This document shows positions 16,451-26,989 of a stretch of 64,000 bases of DNA, one piece after another (position 1 is the first letter of the stretch; each line of letters opens with the position of its first letter). The DNA is taken from contig NZ_CP154261.1 in the NCBI RefSeq assembly GCF_039511225.1, positions 558,001-622,000 of the forward strand, read 5' to 3'. The DNA comes from Sphingobacterium multivorum. Lineage in GTDB: Bacteria > Bacteroidota > Bacteroidia > Sphingobacteriales > Sphingobacteriaceae. Position numbers and translations under genes: made by a program. The notes under the pieces were generated by a model. The model did no database searches. It had not been told where the DNA came from and saw nothing but the letters and a program-made list of their open reading frames with translations.

Positions 16451-19400
16451 CTAAGTTTCAGTGGTCTGGCTAGCATTCGCCGTTTGTTCTGACGGATTGT
16501 ATCCGAATTGTTTTTTAAATTCCTTACTAAAATATTTTCTATCGGAAAATCCCACAGCATAGGCGATTTCACTGATGTTCATGTCAGAATTCAGTAGTTC
16601 TTTTGCTTTGTTTAACCTATACGTTTTTACATAATTATTGAGCGATAAATTGGATATGGCCTTCAGCTTGCGATAGAGAATTGGAGCACTCATTCCCATT
16701 GTACGGGCTATAAAATTAACATCAAAGCCATCTGACTGGATATTTTTTTCGATCAACTGATTTAGGGATGAGATGAATTGCGCATCAAGTTCATTGTCGA
16801 ATGAAGTTGTTTTGACTTGAAATCCTTTACTCTTTTTCTGGCTGATAGCCAAGAGATTTTGAGCAGAAAGGAAGAGCTGTTTATTATCGAAGGGTTTTGT
16901 CAAATAGATGTTTGCGCCATGCTCTAAGGCCAACGTTTGGGAATCGCTATCGGTTACAGCAGTCAGCAAGATGAATGGTATATGGCTGGTCGTCATATTT
17001 GTTTTAATGGCTTGGCATAGCTGAGCACCGTCCATGTAAGGCATCATCAGATCTGAAATAATCAGATCAGGGATATATTCCAATGCTTTAGAAAGGGCTT
17101 CCTCACCATTGACAGCAGTAATAATGCTGAAGCTCTCCCCAAATAGGCTAACAACGGCTGCTAATAATTCTTTATTGTCTTCTACAATTAAGATAGTTTG
17201 TTGCAAGGAGGTGTCGAATGTGCTGGAGCCTTGTATGTTAACGTCTTCTATTTCCTTTGCAAGGAGATCTATCGCTTGCGGCTCTATTTTCTCGCCAGCT
17301 TTTTTCGGTAAGGTTACCGTAAATACCGTCCATTTCCCTTTTTCATCTTCCTGTGAGAAACAACGAATGTCTCCCTTGTGCTGCTGTACGATTTGTTTGG
17401 TCAGTGCCAATCCAATGCCTGTGCCGATGGCATCATTACCTTGCTCTTCACGATAGTATTCTTCAAATATTTTGAACTGATTGTCTGTGGCAATACCGAT
17501 GCCGTTATCAACTATGTTTATGGAAAATGAGTCATCGCTTTCGATCAGCTCCAGATAAACTGTACCATGTTCTGGTGTGTACTTGATCGCATTTGACAAG
17601 AGGTTAAACATGACTTTATCAAATTGTACAGTATCTATGGATTGTAGCCCTACGGCATCCAGCTGCCGGATATAGTAATTGAGGTGTTTTGCTTTGGCAA
17701 GGTCATTTAATAGGTAAAATGTATCTTCTATATATTCCCGAAAAGAGATGTCTGTTTTCTTCAGGACAAAGTGTTTGTCATCGAACTTTTTGAAGTCGAG
17801 CAGTTCGTTTATGACACCTAGGAGTTTACTGGCATTCTTTTTTATTCGTTTTACTTTGTTTTGGGTAGCGGAAAGATTGGCTGTTTCGGAAATAATTTCA
17901 TCCAATGGAGCTGTTATCAAGGTCAGCGGTGTGCGAATTTCGTGGGATATCTGTGTGAAGAACTTTATTTTCTTTTCCTGTTCCCGTTCTGAATTAATCA
18001 GCATCTCACGTTCGACGACAAATTTAATGACCAGATGTACACCCAGGGTAAACAAAACTGCATAGAATAGATAGGCCCACCAGGTCCTCCAAAAGGGAGG
18101 TTTAATATCGATATTGATCCGCAGGGGTATGCTGCTCCAGATACCATCGTTGTTACTGGCAAATATGGTCAAGGTATGCATACCTGTAGGAATATTGGTA
18201 TATCGTATTGAAGGAGTACTAGTTTCAATCCAATCTTTGTCAAAACCTTCAAGCTTGTATCGGTATTTATTCTTTTGCGGTTTGATGAAATTGGAACTGG
18301 AAAAATTGATCGTAACAAAGTTTTCGTCATGTCGGAGCTTGAGCTGATAACTGTTGGGATCTATCGTTTTCTGAATTCGTCCGTAGTTTAATGGGGCCTC
18401 TTCGAGAAATATATTTCGGAAGAGTACCTCGGGGATAGTCTGATTGAAAATTATTTTTTGGGTATTCAGGGCAACTACACCATTTAGTGTCGTGACGAAT
18501 AGTGTTCCTGCTTTGCTGGCAAAGACTTTGGCACCAAGTAGATTTTTGACCGGTAAACCGTCATATTGATTCAGGAGGTAGCGCTGTTTTGTTTTGGGAT
18601 TGTAGCATATTAATCCATTTTTACTGGTAAGCCATACCTGATTGTTCACAATGATGGGCCAGCCTAAGGAATTGTTTGGAAAACGTGATACTTTGGTAAG
18701 CTTATCGCGCTGATCAAGATGATAGAGGTCTTCTTTTGACGTCAGCCAGATGTCCCCATTCGGATGCACATAAAATCCACCCAGGGCTAATGTATCGAGC
18801 TGTTTAATTGGCTGTATGTCTGATTCATTCGGTTTTTTGCGAAAAAGTGTCCCGCCTCTAAGAAAATAGGTCTGCTGTTTATGATCGGCCTGGATATCAT
18901 CAATTGTACCTGTTTTTAATGCAGCATGATACGTTGCAGGTTTTCCAGGCTCCACAATATAGAGCCCTTTGTTGGTTCCAAGGTAAATACGGTGTGTCGG
19001 ATCGACGTAAATGCTGTAGATGTTGTTTTTGAGATTTAGGAGTTCTTTTTCGAGGTAAAAATGCTGTGCATTTCCAGATTGCGCATCGATAATGGAATAG
19101 CCACCGCCATATTGCGCCGCGTAGATTTTATTATCGCGAACATAGAGGTCCTTGATCAGGTTTGACTGGGTTAAGTTTGATAAAGGTGAAGTTACTCCAG
19201 ATATTTTGTCAATTTTGTTGATTCCTTCTTCTTCTGTTCCGATCCAAAACGCATTTTCTGACTCGGCGAAACTGCCGGTGATATCGCTACTGAGGCTGAG
19301 AGCAGTACGCGAACGTGTTGAGTAATGCTGTATGGGGATGAGATCGGGGTAGATGGCATTGATTCCTCCAAAATAGGTTCCTATCCAAGTGATCTGTTGT

Positions 19401-20332
19401 CGATCTATGAAGATATCATAGATGGAATTTTGACTCAATGAGTTTTTGACGGAGGTATTGTGTTTATAGTTTAGGAAATGTGACGAGCCGTTAAAGATGG
19501 AGAGTCCTTTTAGTGTACCGATCAAGAGGTCTCCTTGTTTGGTTGGGACTATTTTTCTGATGTTATTGCTGAGTAGGTTGCTGTTTGATTCTGTTAAGTT
19601 ATTCCATTTTTTATCAATGAAGTTGTATTGGAATATTCCATGCAATTTTGTGCCAACCCACAAGATACCTTTATGGAGATAAAGAGCACTGAAAATACGC
19701 TCCTTTAATGGAAGCGGAGGAAACATCAGATTTTGGATATGGGACATCTGATTATTTTGCCATGAAAAAGACTCGATGCCCTTGTAACTTGCTATTGTAT
19801 AGGTATTGGGGCTGGTTTGGATGATCGATTGCACCCGGGGGCGGTCAAGAATTTTTTTGAGATTGTAGGTTCCAGCAGTCGGGATGGCCTGATAAAGCCC
19901 CTTGTCAGTGCATAGAAATATCTGGTTTGATAAAAATTGGATGTCGGTGATGACAATTTTTTCCTGAAAAGGTTTTCCTTGTTTAAATACAGCTTTACGT
20001 TTGTTGATGTCGAAGATGAATAGTTGGGTTGCCGTAGCGATGAAAAGATGATTTTTTGCGTTGATGCCAATCTTATTAATATAATCTACCTTTTTAAAGA
20101 CGGTATCCTGTACCAAAATATTGGTGATATTCTGGGAGTCATATACAAATAGGTTGGCGCCACCGCCGAACCAAAGTTTACCCTGTTTATCCTGTGCAAT
20201 TGTTAATACCGCCTGTTTATCCAATACGTTCTCCTGGCTTAGCGTTTCAAACTTAAGATCCTGGGCATGACAAAGAGAAATGATGGATATCAACAGCAAA
20301 AATTGTCGCAATAAAATAGGCAGTATGTTCAT
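16451..20332 (-). CDS. Hybrid two-component system sensor-regulator (HTCS)
   Basis: Single-protein sensor and transcription factor typical of Bacteroidota PULs, 1293 residues. Order: signal peptide (FLLLISIISLCHA), two-bladed Reg_prop propeller repeats (about 25-640, for example GKLWFGGGANLF), Y_Y_Y domain (about 655-745), membrane helix (about 748-772), histidine kinase with H-box His797 (FTQISHEIRTPLT), ATPase boxes (NLLSNAIKYTP, DNGIGIA, GTGIGLAL), receiver domain with phospho-acceptor Asp about 1094 (IISDLMMPYMDG) and LTKPF, and a C-terminal AraC helix-turn-helix (about 1190-1285, ISEIAYAVGFSDRKYFSKEF). All catalytic residues look intact. It is divergent from susC, which it most likely activates on binding an oligosaccharide in the periplasm. 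Confidence 0.96.
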   Translation of the reverse strand: MNILPILLRQFLLLISIISLCHAQDLKFETLSQENVLDKQAVLTIAQDKQGKLWFGGGANLFVYDSQNITNILVQDTVFKKVDYINKIGINAKNHLFIATATQLFIFDINKRKAVFKQGKPFQEKIVITDIQFLSNQIFLCTDKGLYQAIPTAGTYNLKKILDRPRVQSIIQTSPNTYTIASYKGIESFSWQNNQMSHIQNLMFPPLPLKERIFSALYLHKGILWVGTKLHGIFQYNFIDKKWNNLTESNSNLLSNNIRKIVPTKQGDLLIGTLKGLSIFNGSSHFLNYKHNTSVKNSLSQNSIYDIFIDRQQITWIGTYFGGINAIYPDLIPIQHYSTRSRTALSLSSDITGSFAESENAFWIGTEEEGINKIDKISGVTSPLSNLTQSNLIKDLYVRDNKIYAAQYGGGYSIIDAQSGNAQHFYLEKELLNLKNNIYSIYVDPTHRIYLGTNKGLYIVEPGKPATYHAALKTGTIDDIQADHKQQTYFLRGGTLFRKKPNESDIQPIKQLDTLALGGFYVHPNGDIWLTSKEDLYHLDQRDKLTKVSRFPNNSLGWPIIVNNQVWLTSKNGLICYNPKTKQRYLLNQYDGLPVKNLLGAKVFASKAGTLFVTTLNGVVALNTQKIIFNQTIPEVLFRNIFLEEAPLNYGRIQKTIDPNSYQLKLRHDENFVTINFSSSNFIKPQKNKYRYKLEGFDKDWIETSTPSIRYTNIPTGMHTLTIFASNNDGIWSSIPLRINIDIKPPFWRTWWAYLFYAVLFTLGVHLVIKFVVEREMLINSEREQEKKIKFFTQISHEIRTPLTLITAPLDEIISETANLSATQNKVKRIKKNASKLLGVINELLDFKKFDDKHFVLKKTDISFREYIEDTFYLLNDLAKAKHLNYYIRQLDAVGLQSIDTVQFDKVMFNLLSNAIKYTPEHGTVYLELIESDDSFSINIVDNGIGIATDNQFKIFEEYYREEQGNDAIGTGIGLALTKQIVQQHKGDIRCFSQEDEKGKWTVFTVTLPKKAGEKIEPQAIDLLAKEIEDVNIQGSSTFDTSLQQTILIVEDNKELLAAVVSLFGESFSIITAVNGEEALSKALEYIPDLIISDLMMPYMDGAQLCQAIKTNMTTSHIPFILLTAVTDSDSQTLALEHGANIYLTKPFDNKQLFLSAQNLLAISQKKSKGFQVKTTSFDNELDAQFISSLNQLIEKNIQSDGFDVNFIARTMGMSAPILYRKLKAISNLSLNNYVKTYRLNKAKELLNSDMNISEIAYAVGFSDRKYFSKEFKKQFGYNPSEQTANASQTTET

Positions 20333-20469
20333 GGTTATAGGGTATTTGGATCAAATTTAAGATTTTACCCCCAAATATTTATGAATTTCACCCCCCTTAA
20401 TTTGCGTATAGACCCATCTTTGGCTTATTAAACAACCAATTTTTATTAGAAAACTAATTTTCCTAAAGT
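20333..20469. promoter_or_regulatory. HTCS/susC divergent control region with direct repeats
   Basis: Holds two direct repeats, TTTACCCCC (20364-20372) and TTTCACCCCCC (20386-20396); their ACCCCC cores are 23 bp apart, close to two helical turns, as expected for AraC-type HTCS sites upstream of susC. A minus-strand -7 element TAAATTTG (plus-strand 20352-20359) could serve the HTCS gene. On the susC side only a partial match, CATCTTTG (20415-20422), is seen with no -33 TTG, in keeping with an activator-dependent promoter. Confidence 0.45.
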
Positions 20470-23400
20470 ATGGCAAAGTTTTACAAAGTTGGACTGTCTG
20501 CTATGATGATGTTTACTGTGGGTGCGAGTATGGCACAGCAGAAAATTTCGATTACGGGGCGGATTACAGACAGTCAAGGTGCACCTTTAGCGGGTGTAAC
20601 GATTCGAGAAAAGGGTGGAAGTGCTTCTACTTCTACAAACGCTACTGGTACCTATTCATTGTCCGTGAGTTCTAGTGCGACAATTGTCATTTCCTATATC
20701 GGCTATCAAAACCAAGAAGTTAGTGTCAATGGGCGGAATGTTGTCAATGTGACTATGGATGGAACGAGTTCGGTTATTGACGAGGTTGTTGTTGTGGGGT
20801 ATGGACAACAAAAGAAGGCTAAATTGCTCGGTTCGGTTGCTACAATTGATTCAAAACAACTCGAAAGTAGGGCGGTTACTAATGTTTCTTCCGCTCTTTC
20901 AGGTCTAGCGGCAGGCGTTCAAGTTAAGGTTGGTAATGGCAAGCCTGGTAGTGATGGTGCAACAATACGTGTCCGAGGAACAGGTACGATGAACAATAAT
21001 GATGCACTCGTTATCATAGATGGTATCCAAGGAACTATGGACGCTGTAAATCCGGAGGACATTGAAAATATATCAGTATTAAAGGATGCTTCCTCAGCAG
21101 CGATATATGGGGCTCGTGCAGCAAATGGAGTTATTCTAATAACAACAAAAAAAGGGAGATCTGGACAGGCTCCTCAGATAACTTATTCTGGTTTATTTTC
21201 TAGAACTACGCCGAGTGTGAAGCCAGTTTTTCAAAGTGATTATTTGAAACATATGAAGTTATTTCAAGAAGCTGCGGAAAATATCGGTGATAAAAGTCCC
21301 TATACACAGAGTGCAATTGATGCATGGACTGCTGCTAATGCAGACCCAAATGGAATGACAGCAGCTGGGATTCCAAACTATGTAGCCTTTCCAAATACCA
21401 ATTGGGGCGATTGGATCTACGATAATGGTTGGCTTAAAAATCATAATATCGGGGTCCTAGGAGGAAGCGAAAAAATTCGATATAATCTGTCCGGAAGAAT
21501 TCAAGATAATCCTGGTATTATGCATAATACTGGTATGAAACGTTACGAAGGGAGGGTGAATCTCGAGACTGATATTACTAATTTCTTGACAGTCGGCACC
21601 CAGACATTTGTCGTTAAAGAGGAACGCTCAATGGCTTCGGATGAGAATCTTTATAATTTTTTGAGACAAACCACTCCAGGGATATACCCCATGTATGATG
21701 GGAAATTCGGAGGTGCAGTGCTTAGCTCTGGGGAATCTTCTCAATTGAACAACTTGATGTTGTATCTCTACGATAATAAAGGGAGTAATGAACGCACTCA
21801 ATTGAACTCAACTTTATTCGCTAATATTAAACTTTTGAAAGGGTTAACCTTTGAGACTAAGTTTAATTACCAGAGTCGTTTTGATGAAGTAAAAAGTTGG
21901 TCAACCCCTTCTGATCGCTGGGATTTTTCTACAATGACTCTTGTAACATCGCCTATCAATCTCGCTCAAATGACCACGGGACAATCTTATAGGAAAATTT
22001 ATAGAAAATCGTTTGATAATGTTTTACGTTATAATACTGTAATTGATAAGCATTCGATTAGTGCATTAGTTGGTCATAATGAATTTTATTATAACGATTC
22101 TGGGTTTAATGCATCTACAAAAGGTTTGATAGATGCTACGATAACCAATATTGGTACTGGCACTGAAATGAATAGTATTGGTGGATTTGAATCAGACAAT
22201 TCAATGCGTTCTTTTTTTGGTCGTGTAAGTTATGATTATGACGCAAAATATTTAGCGGAGTTCAGCTTACGCCGTGACGGAGCCTCAAAATTTGGCCTTG
22301 GTAAAAAGTATGGTACGTTCCCTTCTGTTTCTGTCGGGTACGTATTGTCCAAGGAGCCATTTATGGAAGCCGTGAATCCTTATGTGCAGGATATTAAAAT
22401 TCGCGGATCATGGGGTAAATTAGGGAATGATGGTGGAGATGATCTGAATGTCTATGGTTGGCAAGGTGTATATGGCTCGGTGGGTTATTCATTTAATGGA
22501 GCTCAGGCTAATGGATTAAGACTATCACGTTTTGGTAATGATTTATTACAGTGGGAAGATTCTGAGAATAAAGAGTTGGGGCTAGAATTCGCGACATTAA
22601 ATCGCCGGGCGTTCATCGAGATGAATGTTTACGATCGTAAAACCTCCAATATTATTCGTACGGCGAAGATGCCTCTTACTGCGGGAACAGCAAGTCCACC
22701 ATTTTTCAATCAAGCTTCAATGCGTAATAGAGGTATTGAGTTTAATCTAAATTGGAGAGACAAAATTGGTGATTTTCACTATAATATTGGTGGAAATTTT
22801 GCATACAATAAAAATGAGGTCACCAAATTTGAAGGTAAGCTGGTACAAGGGATGGTGGATGATGGATCCGGTAAAATGGTTTGGCAGACTAATTTGGGGG
22901 ATGTATCCACAGGGGGAGTCAATCGGAGGTTAGAAGGTTATCGCCTTGACGAATTCTACCTACGTCAAGTTTATAAAGGCGATGGTAGCTATTTCAATGC
23001 CGATGGATCAGTAAACATCAATGGGGGACCTACTACAGGAATGATCCGTACCGATAAGGACTATGAATGGGTAAAAGCAATGAAAGCCGGCGGGTATTCG
23101 TTCTTGAATTCATCTCAGCAAATAGGAGATAGTTACGGTACGACAAAGATGTACTATGGGGACCTAATTTATGCAGATTTAAATGGAGATGGTGTTTATG
23201 GTAACACTGCCGACCAATATTTTACCGGAACCTCAACAAGTCCAAAATATATCTATGGTTTTAATTTAGGTTTCTCCTATAAGGGTTTTGATATGTCTAT
23301 GATCTGGGCTGGAGAAGCAGGCGGGCAATATTATTGGTCAGATATTGGTTATAACAACAATGTGTTGATATTAGGCAATCAAGTCACAACAAGGATATAT

Positions 23401-23748
23401 GACAATCACTATTTCTATAATCCCGCTGTACCAGATGATCCACGTACCAATCAAAATGGTTATTTCCCTAGGTTAAAATACGGAACAAATGCCGAAAATA
23501 TAAATAATCAGGCAAGCGACTATTGGTTGTACAACGCAAATTTTCTGAAGCTTAGAAATCTTCAAGTTGGCTATACATTTAAGAAGAGTTTGACAGAAAA
23601 GTTCAAAGTGCGCAGTTTAAGAGTGTTTTTCACTGGTGAAAATCTATTGATGTTTACAGATTTCCCAGGTTTGGATCCCGAAGTTGGCGCAGGCGCTAAG
23701 TATCCAACAATGAAGCAATTTGCATTTGGTTTGAATATTGGATTCTAA
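20470..23748 (+). CDS. susC: SusC/RagA-family TonB-linked outer-membrane transporter
   Basis: Outer-membrane beta-barrel that imports oligosaccharides with energy from TonB. 1092 residues: signal peptide (MFTVGASMAQQ), carboxypeptidase-D-like regulatory domain (about 25-95, ITGRITDSQGAPLAGVTIRE), the SusC signature (EVVVVGYGQQKKAKLLGSV), plug domain (IRVRGTGTMNNNDALVIIDG, VLKDASSAAIYGARAANGV), and a C-terminal barrel ending in aromatic F (FGLNIGF). SusD starts 12 bp later, making the standard transport pair. Specificity cannot be read from sequence. Confidence 0.96.
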   Translation: MAKFYKVGLSAMMMFTVGASMAQQKISITGRITDSQGAPLAGVTIREKGGSASTSTNATGTYSLSVSSSATIVISYIGYQNQEVSVNGRNVVNVTMDGTSSVIDEVVVVGYGQQKKAKLLGSVATIDSKQLESRAVTNVSSALSGLAAGVQVKVGNGKPGSDGATIRVRGTGTMNNNDALVIIDGIQGTMDAVNPEDIENISVLKDASSAAIYGARAANGVILITTKKGRSGQAPQITYSGLFSRTTPSVKPVFQSDYLKHMKLFQEAAENIGDKSPYTQSAIDAWTAANADPNGMTAAGIPNYVAFPNTNWGDWIYDNGWLKNHNIGVLGGSEKIRYNLSGRIQDNPGIMHNTGMKRYEGRVNLETDITNFLTVGTQTFVVKEERSMASDENLYNFLRQTTPGIYPMYDGKFGGAVLSSGESSQLNNLMLYLYDNKGSNERTQLNSTLFANIKLLKGLTFETKFNYQSRFDEVKSWSTPSDRWDFSTMTLVTSPINLAQMTTGQSYRKIYRKSFDNVLRYNTVIDKHSISALVGHNEFYYNDSGFNASTKGLIDATITNIGTGTEMNSIGGFESDNSMRSFFGRVSYDYDAKYLAEFSLRRDGASKFGLGKKYGTFPSVSVGYVLSKEPFMEAVNPYVQDIKIRGSWGKLGNDGGDDLNVYGWQGVYGSVGYSFNGAQANGLRLSRFGNDLLQWEDSENKELGLEFATLNRRAFIEMNVYDRKTSNIIRTAKMPLTAGTASPPFFNQASMRNRGIEFNLNWRDKIGDFHYNIGGNFAYNKNEVTKFEGKLVQGMVDDGSGKMVWQTNLGDVSTGGVNRRLEGYRLDEFYLRQVYKGDGSYFNADGSVNINGGPTTGMIRTDKDYEWVKAMKAGGYSFLNSSQQIGDSYGTTKMYYGDLIYADLNGDGVYGNTADQYFTGTSTSPKYIYGFNLGFSYKGFDMSMIWAGEAGGQYYWSDIGYNNNVLILGNQVTTRIYDNHYFYNPAVPDDPRTNQNGYFPRLKYGTNAENINNQASDYWLYNANFLKLRNLQVGYTFKKSLTEKFKVRSLRVFFTGENLLMFTDFPGLDPEVGAGAKYPTMKQFAFGLNIGF

Positions 23749-23760
23749 AATAGATACATC

Positions 23761-25512
23761 ATGGAAAATAATAAAAGAAAATATAATTTGTGGAGTAAGA
23801 AACTAATGTTGGTAATTACTCTTGGTACAACAGCTTTGCTTTCTTCTTGCCAGAAGGATTTATTGGATACAGTTCCTAAAACGCAAGTGTTAACAAATAA
23901 TATGTGGTTAACCGAGAACCTTACCGACCAAGGGGTTAATGGAGTGTACCAAGCCTTGCGTCTTGGTCAGACGCTATATGTTTATGATTCCTATGTTACA
24001 CTTCAAGGTCGTGATAATTCAACTTTGATGAACGCAACAGCAACCAGTTCTTCGGGTATTTTCTCCTCCACTTGGCAAAGTCTTTATGAAGGTGTTCACC
24101 GGAGTAACAATGCGATCTACGGGATCACTAACGTTTCGCCTGTTGGTGCAGAGAAAAAAGCAAGATTGCTTGCTGAGGTGAAATTCTTACGAGCGTTTTA
24201 TTATTATCGTTTAAATCAGCTTTATAAAGGAGTTCCTATATATACAGAGCCAATTGAGTGGAATAAAGTTGATAAACCAAGGAGCTCAGAACAAGAAGTT
24301 TGGAGCCTTGTTATCAAAGACCTTACAGATTGTATCAATGAGCCACAGTTGCCTGGACGCTATGAAAAAGGGAATTCAAATTTTGGTAAGATATCTAAGT
24401 CGGCAGCTTATGCTTTGCGCGGTAAAGTCTATATGTATACCCAAGAATGGGCTAAAGCGATTGCCGATTTTGAACAGGTCAAAAATTTAGGTCATACTTT
24501 ATTCAACAGTTATTCCGATCTTTTTAAAGGGAGTAATGAACAAAGTCCCGAGATTATATTTAGTATTCAGAATATTGCCCTTGCCGGATATGGTTCTGAC
24601 TATCAATTTAGATTTGGCTCGAGGTCTGCTTTTGGATCAAATTGGAATACTTATCTCGTGCATCCAGATGCGGTAGATAGATATCAAAGAAAAGATGGTG
24701 CTAAATTTAACTGGGATGACTACATACCTGGGTATAATTCAATGGCTCCTAAAAAAAGAGAGGTATTTTTCTTGCGGAATAATTTGACTGCAACGGAAAT
24801 TACAAATATGGAGAAAAAAGGGCTCGATATGTCATTGTATTTACCAACAGGCAACGAGCAACGCATTTTGAAGGCATATACAGATCGTGATCCGAGGTTA
24901 GCTAGTAATGTAATTCTGCCATATTCAACTTTTATTGGAGCAAATGGAGCTACAGATCAAACGTTTACCTCGAGGTGGCCTTATAGACAGGAATTCGGAG
25001 GAGTATTTGATTTACGCACAGACATTGTACCTAATTTTTATTACTACCCCCGTAAGTTTGTCTACGAAGGAGCCAATCCGGGTATCCCAAACAGAGAAGC
25101 TGGAGCATATGATTACATTGTCATACGTTATGCGGATATCCTTTTGTTATGGGCAGAGGCACTAAATGAATCAAAGAAACCTGGTGAGGCTGTGCTAAAA
25201 GTAAATGAAGTAAGAAAGCGTGCAGGGGTTGGCGAGTTAGCTTTAGGGTTAGGTGAACAGGATCTCAGGAAGGAAATCCGTGAAGAACGCAGACGCGAAT
25301 TGATGTGTGAAGGTGTTATTTATTTTGACGAGTTGCGCTGGAAAACGTTGAAAGAAACATCTTTTTATACTGGAAATGGTATTAAAGAGGTATGGGGAGG
25401 AGTTATTTCAGGCTATGATTGGCGAGGAGATCAATTATATACTTGGCCTATTCCTCAAATTGAAAGAGAACAGAATACTGGTCTGACACAAAATAGTGGC
25501 TGGGATGATTAA
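23761..25512 (+). CDS. susD: SusD/RagB-family surface glycan-binding lipoprotein
   Basis: Lid and glycan-binding partner of SusC on the cell surface. 583 residues with lipoprotein signal peptide (TLGTTALLSSC; lipobox LSSC). TPR-like helices (KARLLAEVKFLRAFYYYRL is the usual SusD core), a YIVIRYADILLLWAEALNE segment and the C-terminal EIREERRRELMCEG motif identify the family. It sits 12 bp after susC in the same operon and is followed by a terminator-like hairpin. Confidence 0.96.
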   Translation: MENNKRKYNLWSKKLMLVITLGTTALLSSCQKDLLDTVPKTQVLTNNMWLTENLTDQGVNGVYQALRLGQTLYVYDSYVTLQGRDNSTLMNATATSSSGIFSSTWQSLYEGVHRSNNAIYGITNVSPVGAEKKARLLAEVKFLRAFYYYRLNQLYKGVPIYTEPIEWNKVDKPRSSEQEVWSLVIKDLTDCINEPQLPGRYEKGNSNFGKISKSAAYALRGKVYMYTQEWAKAIADFEQVKNLGHTLFNSYSDLFKGSNEQSPEIIFSIQNIALAGYGSDYQFRFGSRSAFGSNWNTYLVHPDAVDRYQRKDGAKFNWDDYIPGYNSMAPKKREVFFLRNNLTATEITNMEKKGLDMSLYLPTGNEQRILKAYTDRDPRLASNVILPYSTFIGANGATDQTFTSRWPYRQEFGGVFDLRTDIVPNFYYYPRKFVYEGANPGIPNREAGAYDYIVIRYADILLLWAEALNESKKPGEAVLKVNEVRKRAGVGELALGLGEQDLRKEIREERRRELMCEGVIYFDELRWKTLKETSFYTGNGIKEVWGGVISGYDWRGDQLYTWPIPQIEREQNTGLTQNSGWDD

Positions 25513-25552
25513 AAAATAAGTGTAATTTTTTATTTCACGTAAAAAAGTTGTT

Positions 25553-25596
25553 ATCAATCGCTCATGCAATCGTTTGCTAGAGCGATTGATTTATTT
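25553..25596 (+). terminator. Hairpin terminator after susD
   Basis: An 11-bp perfect stem (ATCAATCGCTC at 25553-25563, GAGCGATTGAT at 25580-25590; 16-nt loop) followed by TTATTT. It overlaps the promoter of the next gene, so it may reduce rather than stop read-through. Confidence 0.65.
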
Positions 25597-25603
25597 AGGT
25601 TTG
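25574..25603 (+). promoter_or_regulatory. Consensus promoter for the DUF2264-GH88 pair
   Basis: TTG (25574-25576), exactly 19 bp, then TAGGTTTG (25596-25603), matching the Bacteroidota housekeeping sigma consensus with the same spacing as the ribosomal promoters in this window. The -33 TTG lies in the loop of the susD terminator hairpin. The DUF2264 ATG is 80 bp downstream. Confidence 0.75.
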
Positions 25604-25683
25604 TTTTTTTAGGTTAAATTAAAGATTTTTAATGTTTTTGTGCAGCATTATCAAGCTCACATTAATTTATAAACCATTATCGA

Positions 25684-26949
25684 ATGAAGAGAAGATTCCT
25701 ATTAAAATTGTTAGGCGGAGCTGGAGTTGGCGCATTGACTGCGTCTCTACCAATAGAAGCAGAGGCAAGCAGTTTGGACAATAAGACAAGCGTTAACGAA
25801 AACGATCGCGCCTATTGGGTATCTGTCTTACATAAGATGGCTGCTCCAATATTAAGTAATATCAGCAAGCAACAATGGCGTAAAAATATGCCGATGGAGG
25901 TAAGTCCGACTTTTGATAGTAGGGATCCTGGAGTCGGATACCTAGAAGCTTTTGGTCGCTTGTTGGCGGGAATGGCACCTTGGTTGGCACTGCCGGATGA
26001 CGTTACTGAGGAAGGAAAATTGCGAAAAAAATTACGCGATCAAGCATTACTCGGTATACAGTATGGTGTAGATCCTAAATCACCGGATTATTTTACCTGG
26101 CGAGGTCCTTCGTCTCAAACACTCGTGGACGCAGCGCATCTTGCACTGGCCTTTTTGAGGGCCCCCCAAGCTTTATGGCAACCTTTGGACCAAACCACTA
26201 AGCAAAGAGTCATTGAAGAGTTTAAACTACTGCGCAGGATTAAGCCGAATGAAAGTAATTGGTTGTTGTTTGCTGCAATGACAGAAACATTTCTTTACAG
26301 CATAGGGGAGGAATGTGCACGGGAAAAGATCGATTACGCGGTCAATAAATTTGATCAGGAATGGTATGTAGGAGACGGTTGGTATAGTGATGGCGCCCAT
26401 TTTAGTTTTGATCACTACAACGGGTATGTGATCCATTGTATGCAGGTTGAGTCGCTGCGTCATAATATCCCAGCAGGTGGAAAATACAAAGAGATGTATG
26501 AACGGGCATACAAACGGATGCAGCGCTATGCGCACCATTTAGAGCGCATGATTTCGCCGGAAGGTCATTATGTCGTTGTTGGCCGTTCCTCAACCTATAA
26601 GAATGCCGCTTTTCAGCCACTAGCAACAGTAGCTCTAGAAAATAAGTTGCCCGAAGATATCTCGAAGGGTCAGGTCAGGGCTGCGTTGACCACTATACTT
26701 CGACATATTTATATTGACAAAACCTTTGCGCCATCTGGATGGCTGCGTATGGGCGTGGTGGGTGATAAACAATCCAATCTTGCAGATTACTATACAAATG
26801 CAGGGTCTATGTATGTGGCCTCCTTGTCGTTTTTGCCATTGGGACTACCAGCAAACGATGAGTTCTGGACCTGCGCTCCACAACCATGGACCTCCCAAAA
26901 ATGCTGGAATGCCGAGCAATTTCCCAAAGATTATTATGTAAGTTATTAA
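25684..26949 (+). CDS. DUF2264 protein, GH154-like probable glucuronidase
   Basis: 421-residue protein of the DUF2264 family, an alpha/alpha-barrel fold that to my knowledge CAZy has placed in GH154, where beta-glucuronidase activity has been reported. The N-terminus has an RR-containing export signal (MKRRFLLKLLGGAGVGALTA) that looks Tat-like. Family segments GVGYLEAFGRLLAGMAPWLA, WYSDGAHFSFDHYNGYVIH and a C-terminal NAGSMYVASLSFLPLGLP are visible. It has its own promoter and lies 40 bp before the second GH88 gene. A beta-glucuronidase next to unsaturated-glucuronyl hydrolases suggests a glucuronate-rich substrate. Confidence 0.78.
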   Translation: MKRRFLLKLLGGAGVGALTASLPIEAEASSLDNKTSVNENDRAYWVSVLHKMAAPILSNISKQQWRKNMPMEVSPTFDSRDPGVGYLEAFGRLLAGMAPWLALPDDVTEEGKLRKKLRDQALLGIQYGVDPKSPDYFTWRGPSSQTLVDAAHLALAFLRAPQALWQPLDQTTKQRVIEEFKLLRRIKPNESNWLLFAAMTETFLYSIGEECAREKIDYAVNKFDQEWYVGDGWYSDGAHFSFDHYNGYVIHCMQVESLRHNIPAGGKYKEMYERAYKRMQRYAHHLERMISPEGHYVVVGRSSTYKNAAFQPLATVALENKLPEDISKGQVRAALTTILRHIYIDKTFAPSGWLRMGVVGDKQSNLADYYTNAGSMYVASLSFLPLGLPANDEFWTCAPQPWTSQKCWNAEQFPKDYYVSY

Positions 26950-26989
26950 ACGAAAAAGAATAAAAAGCAGAGATTAAGGATTGGATAAA

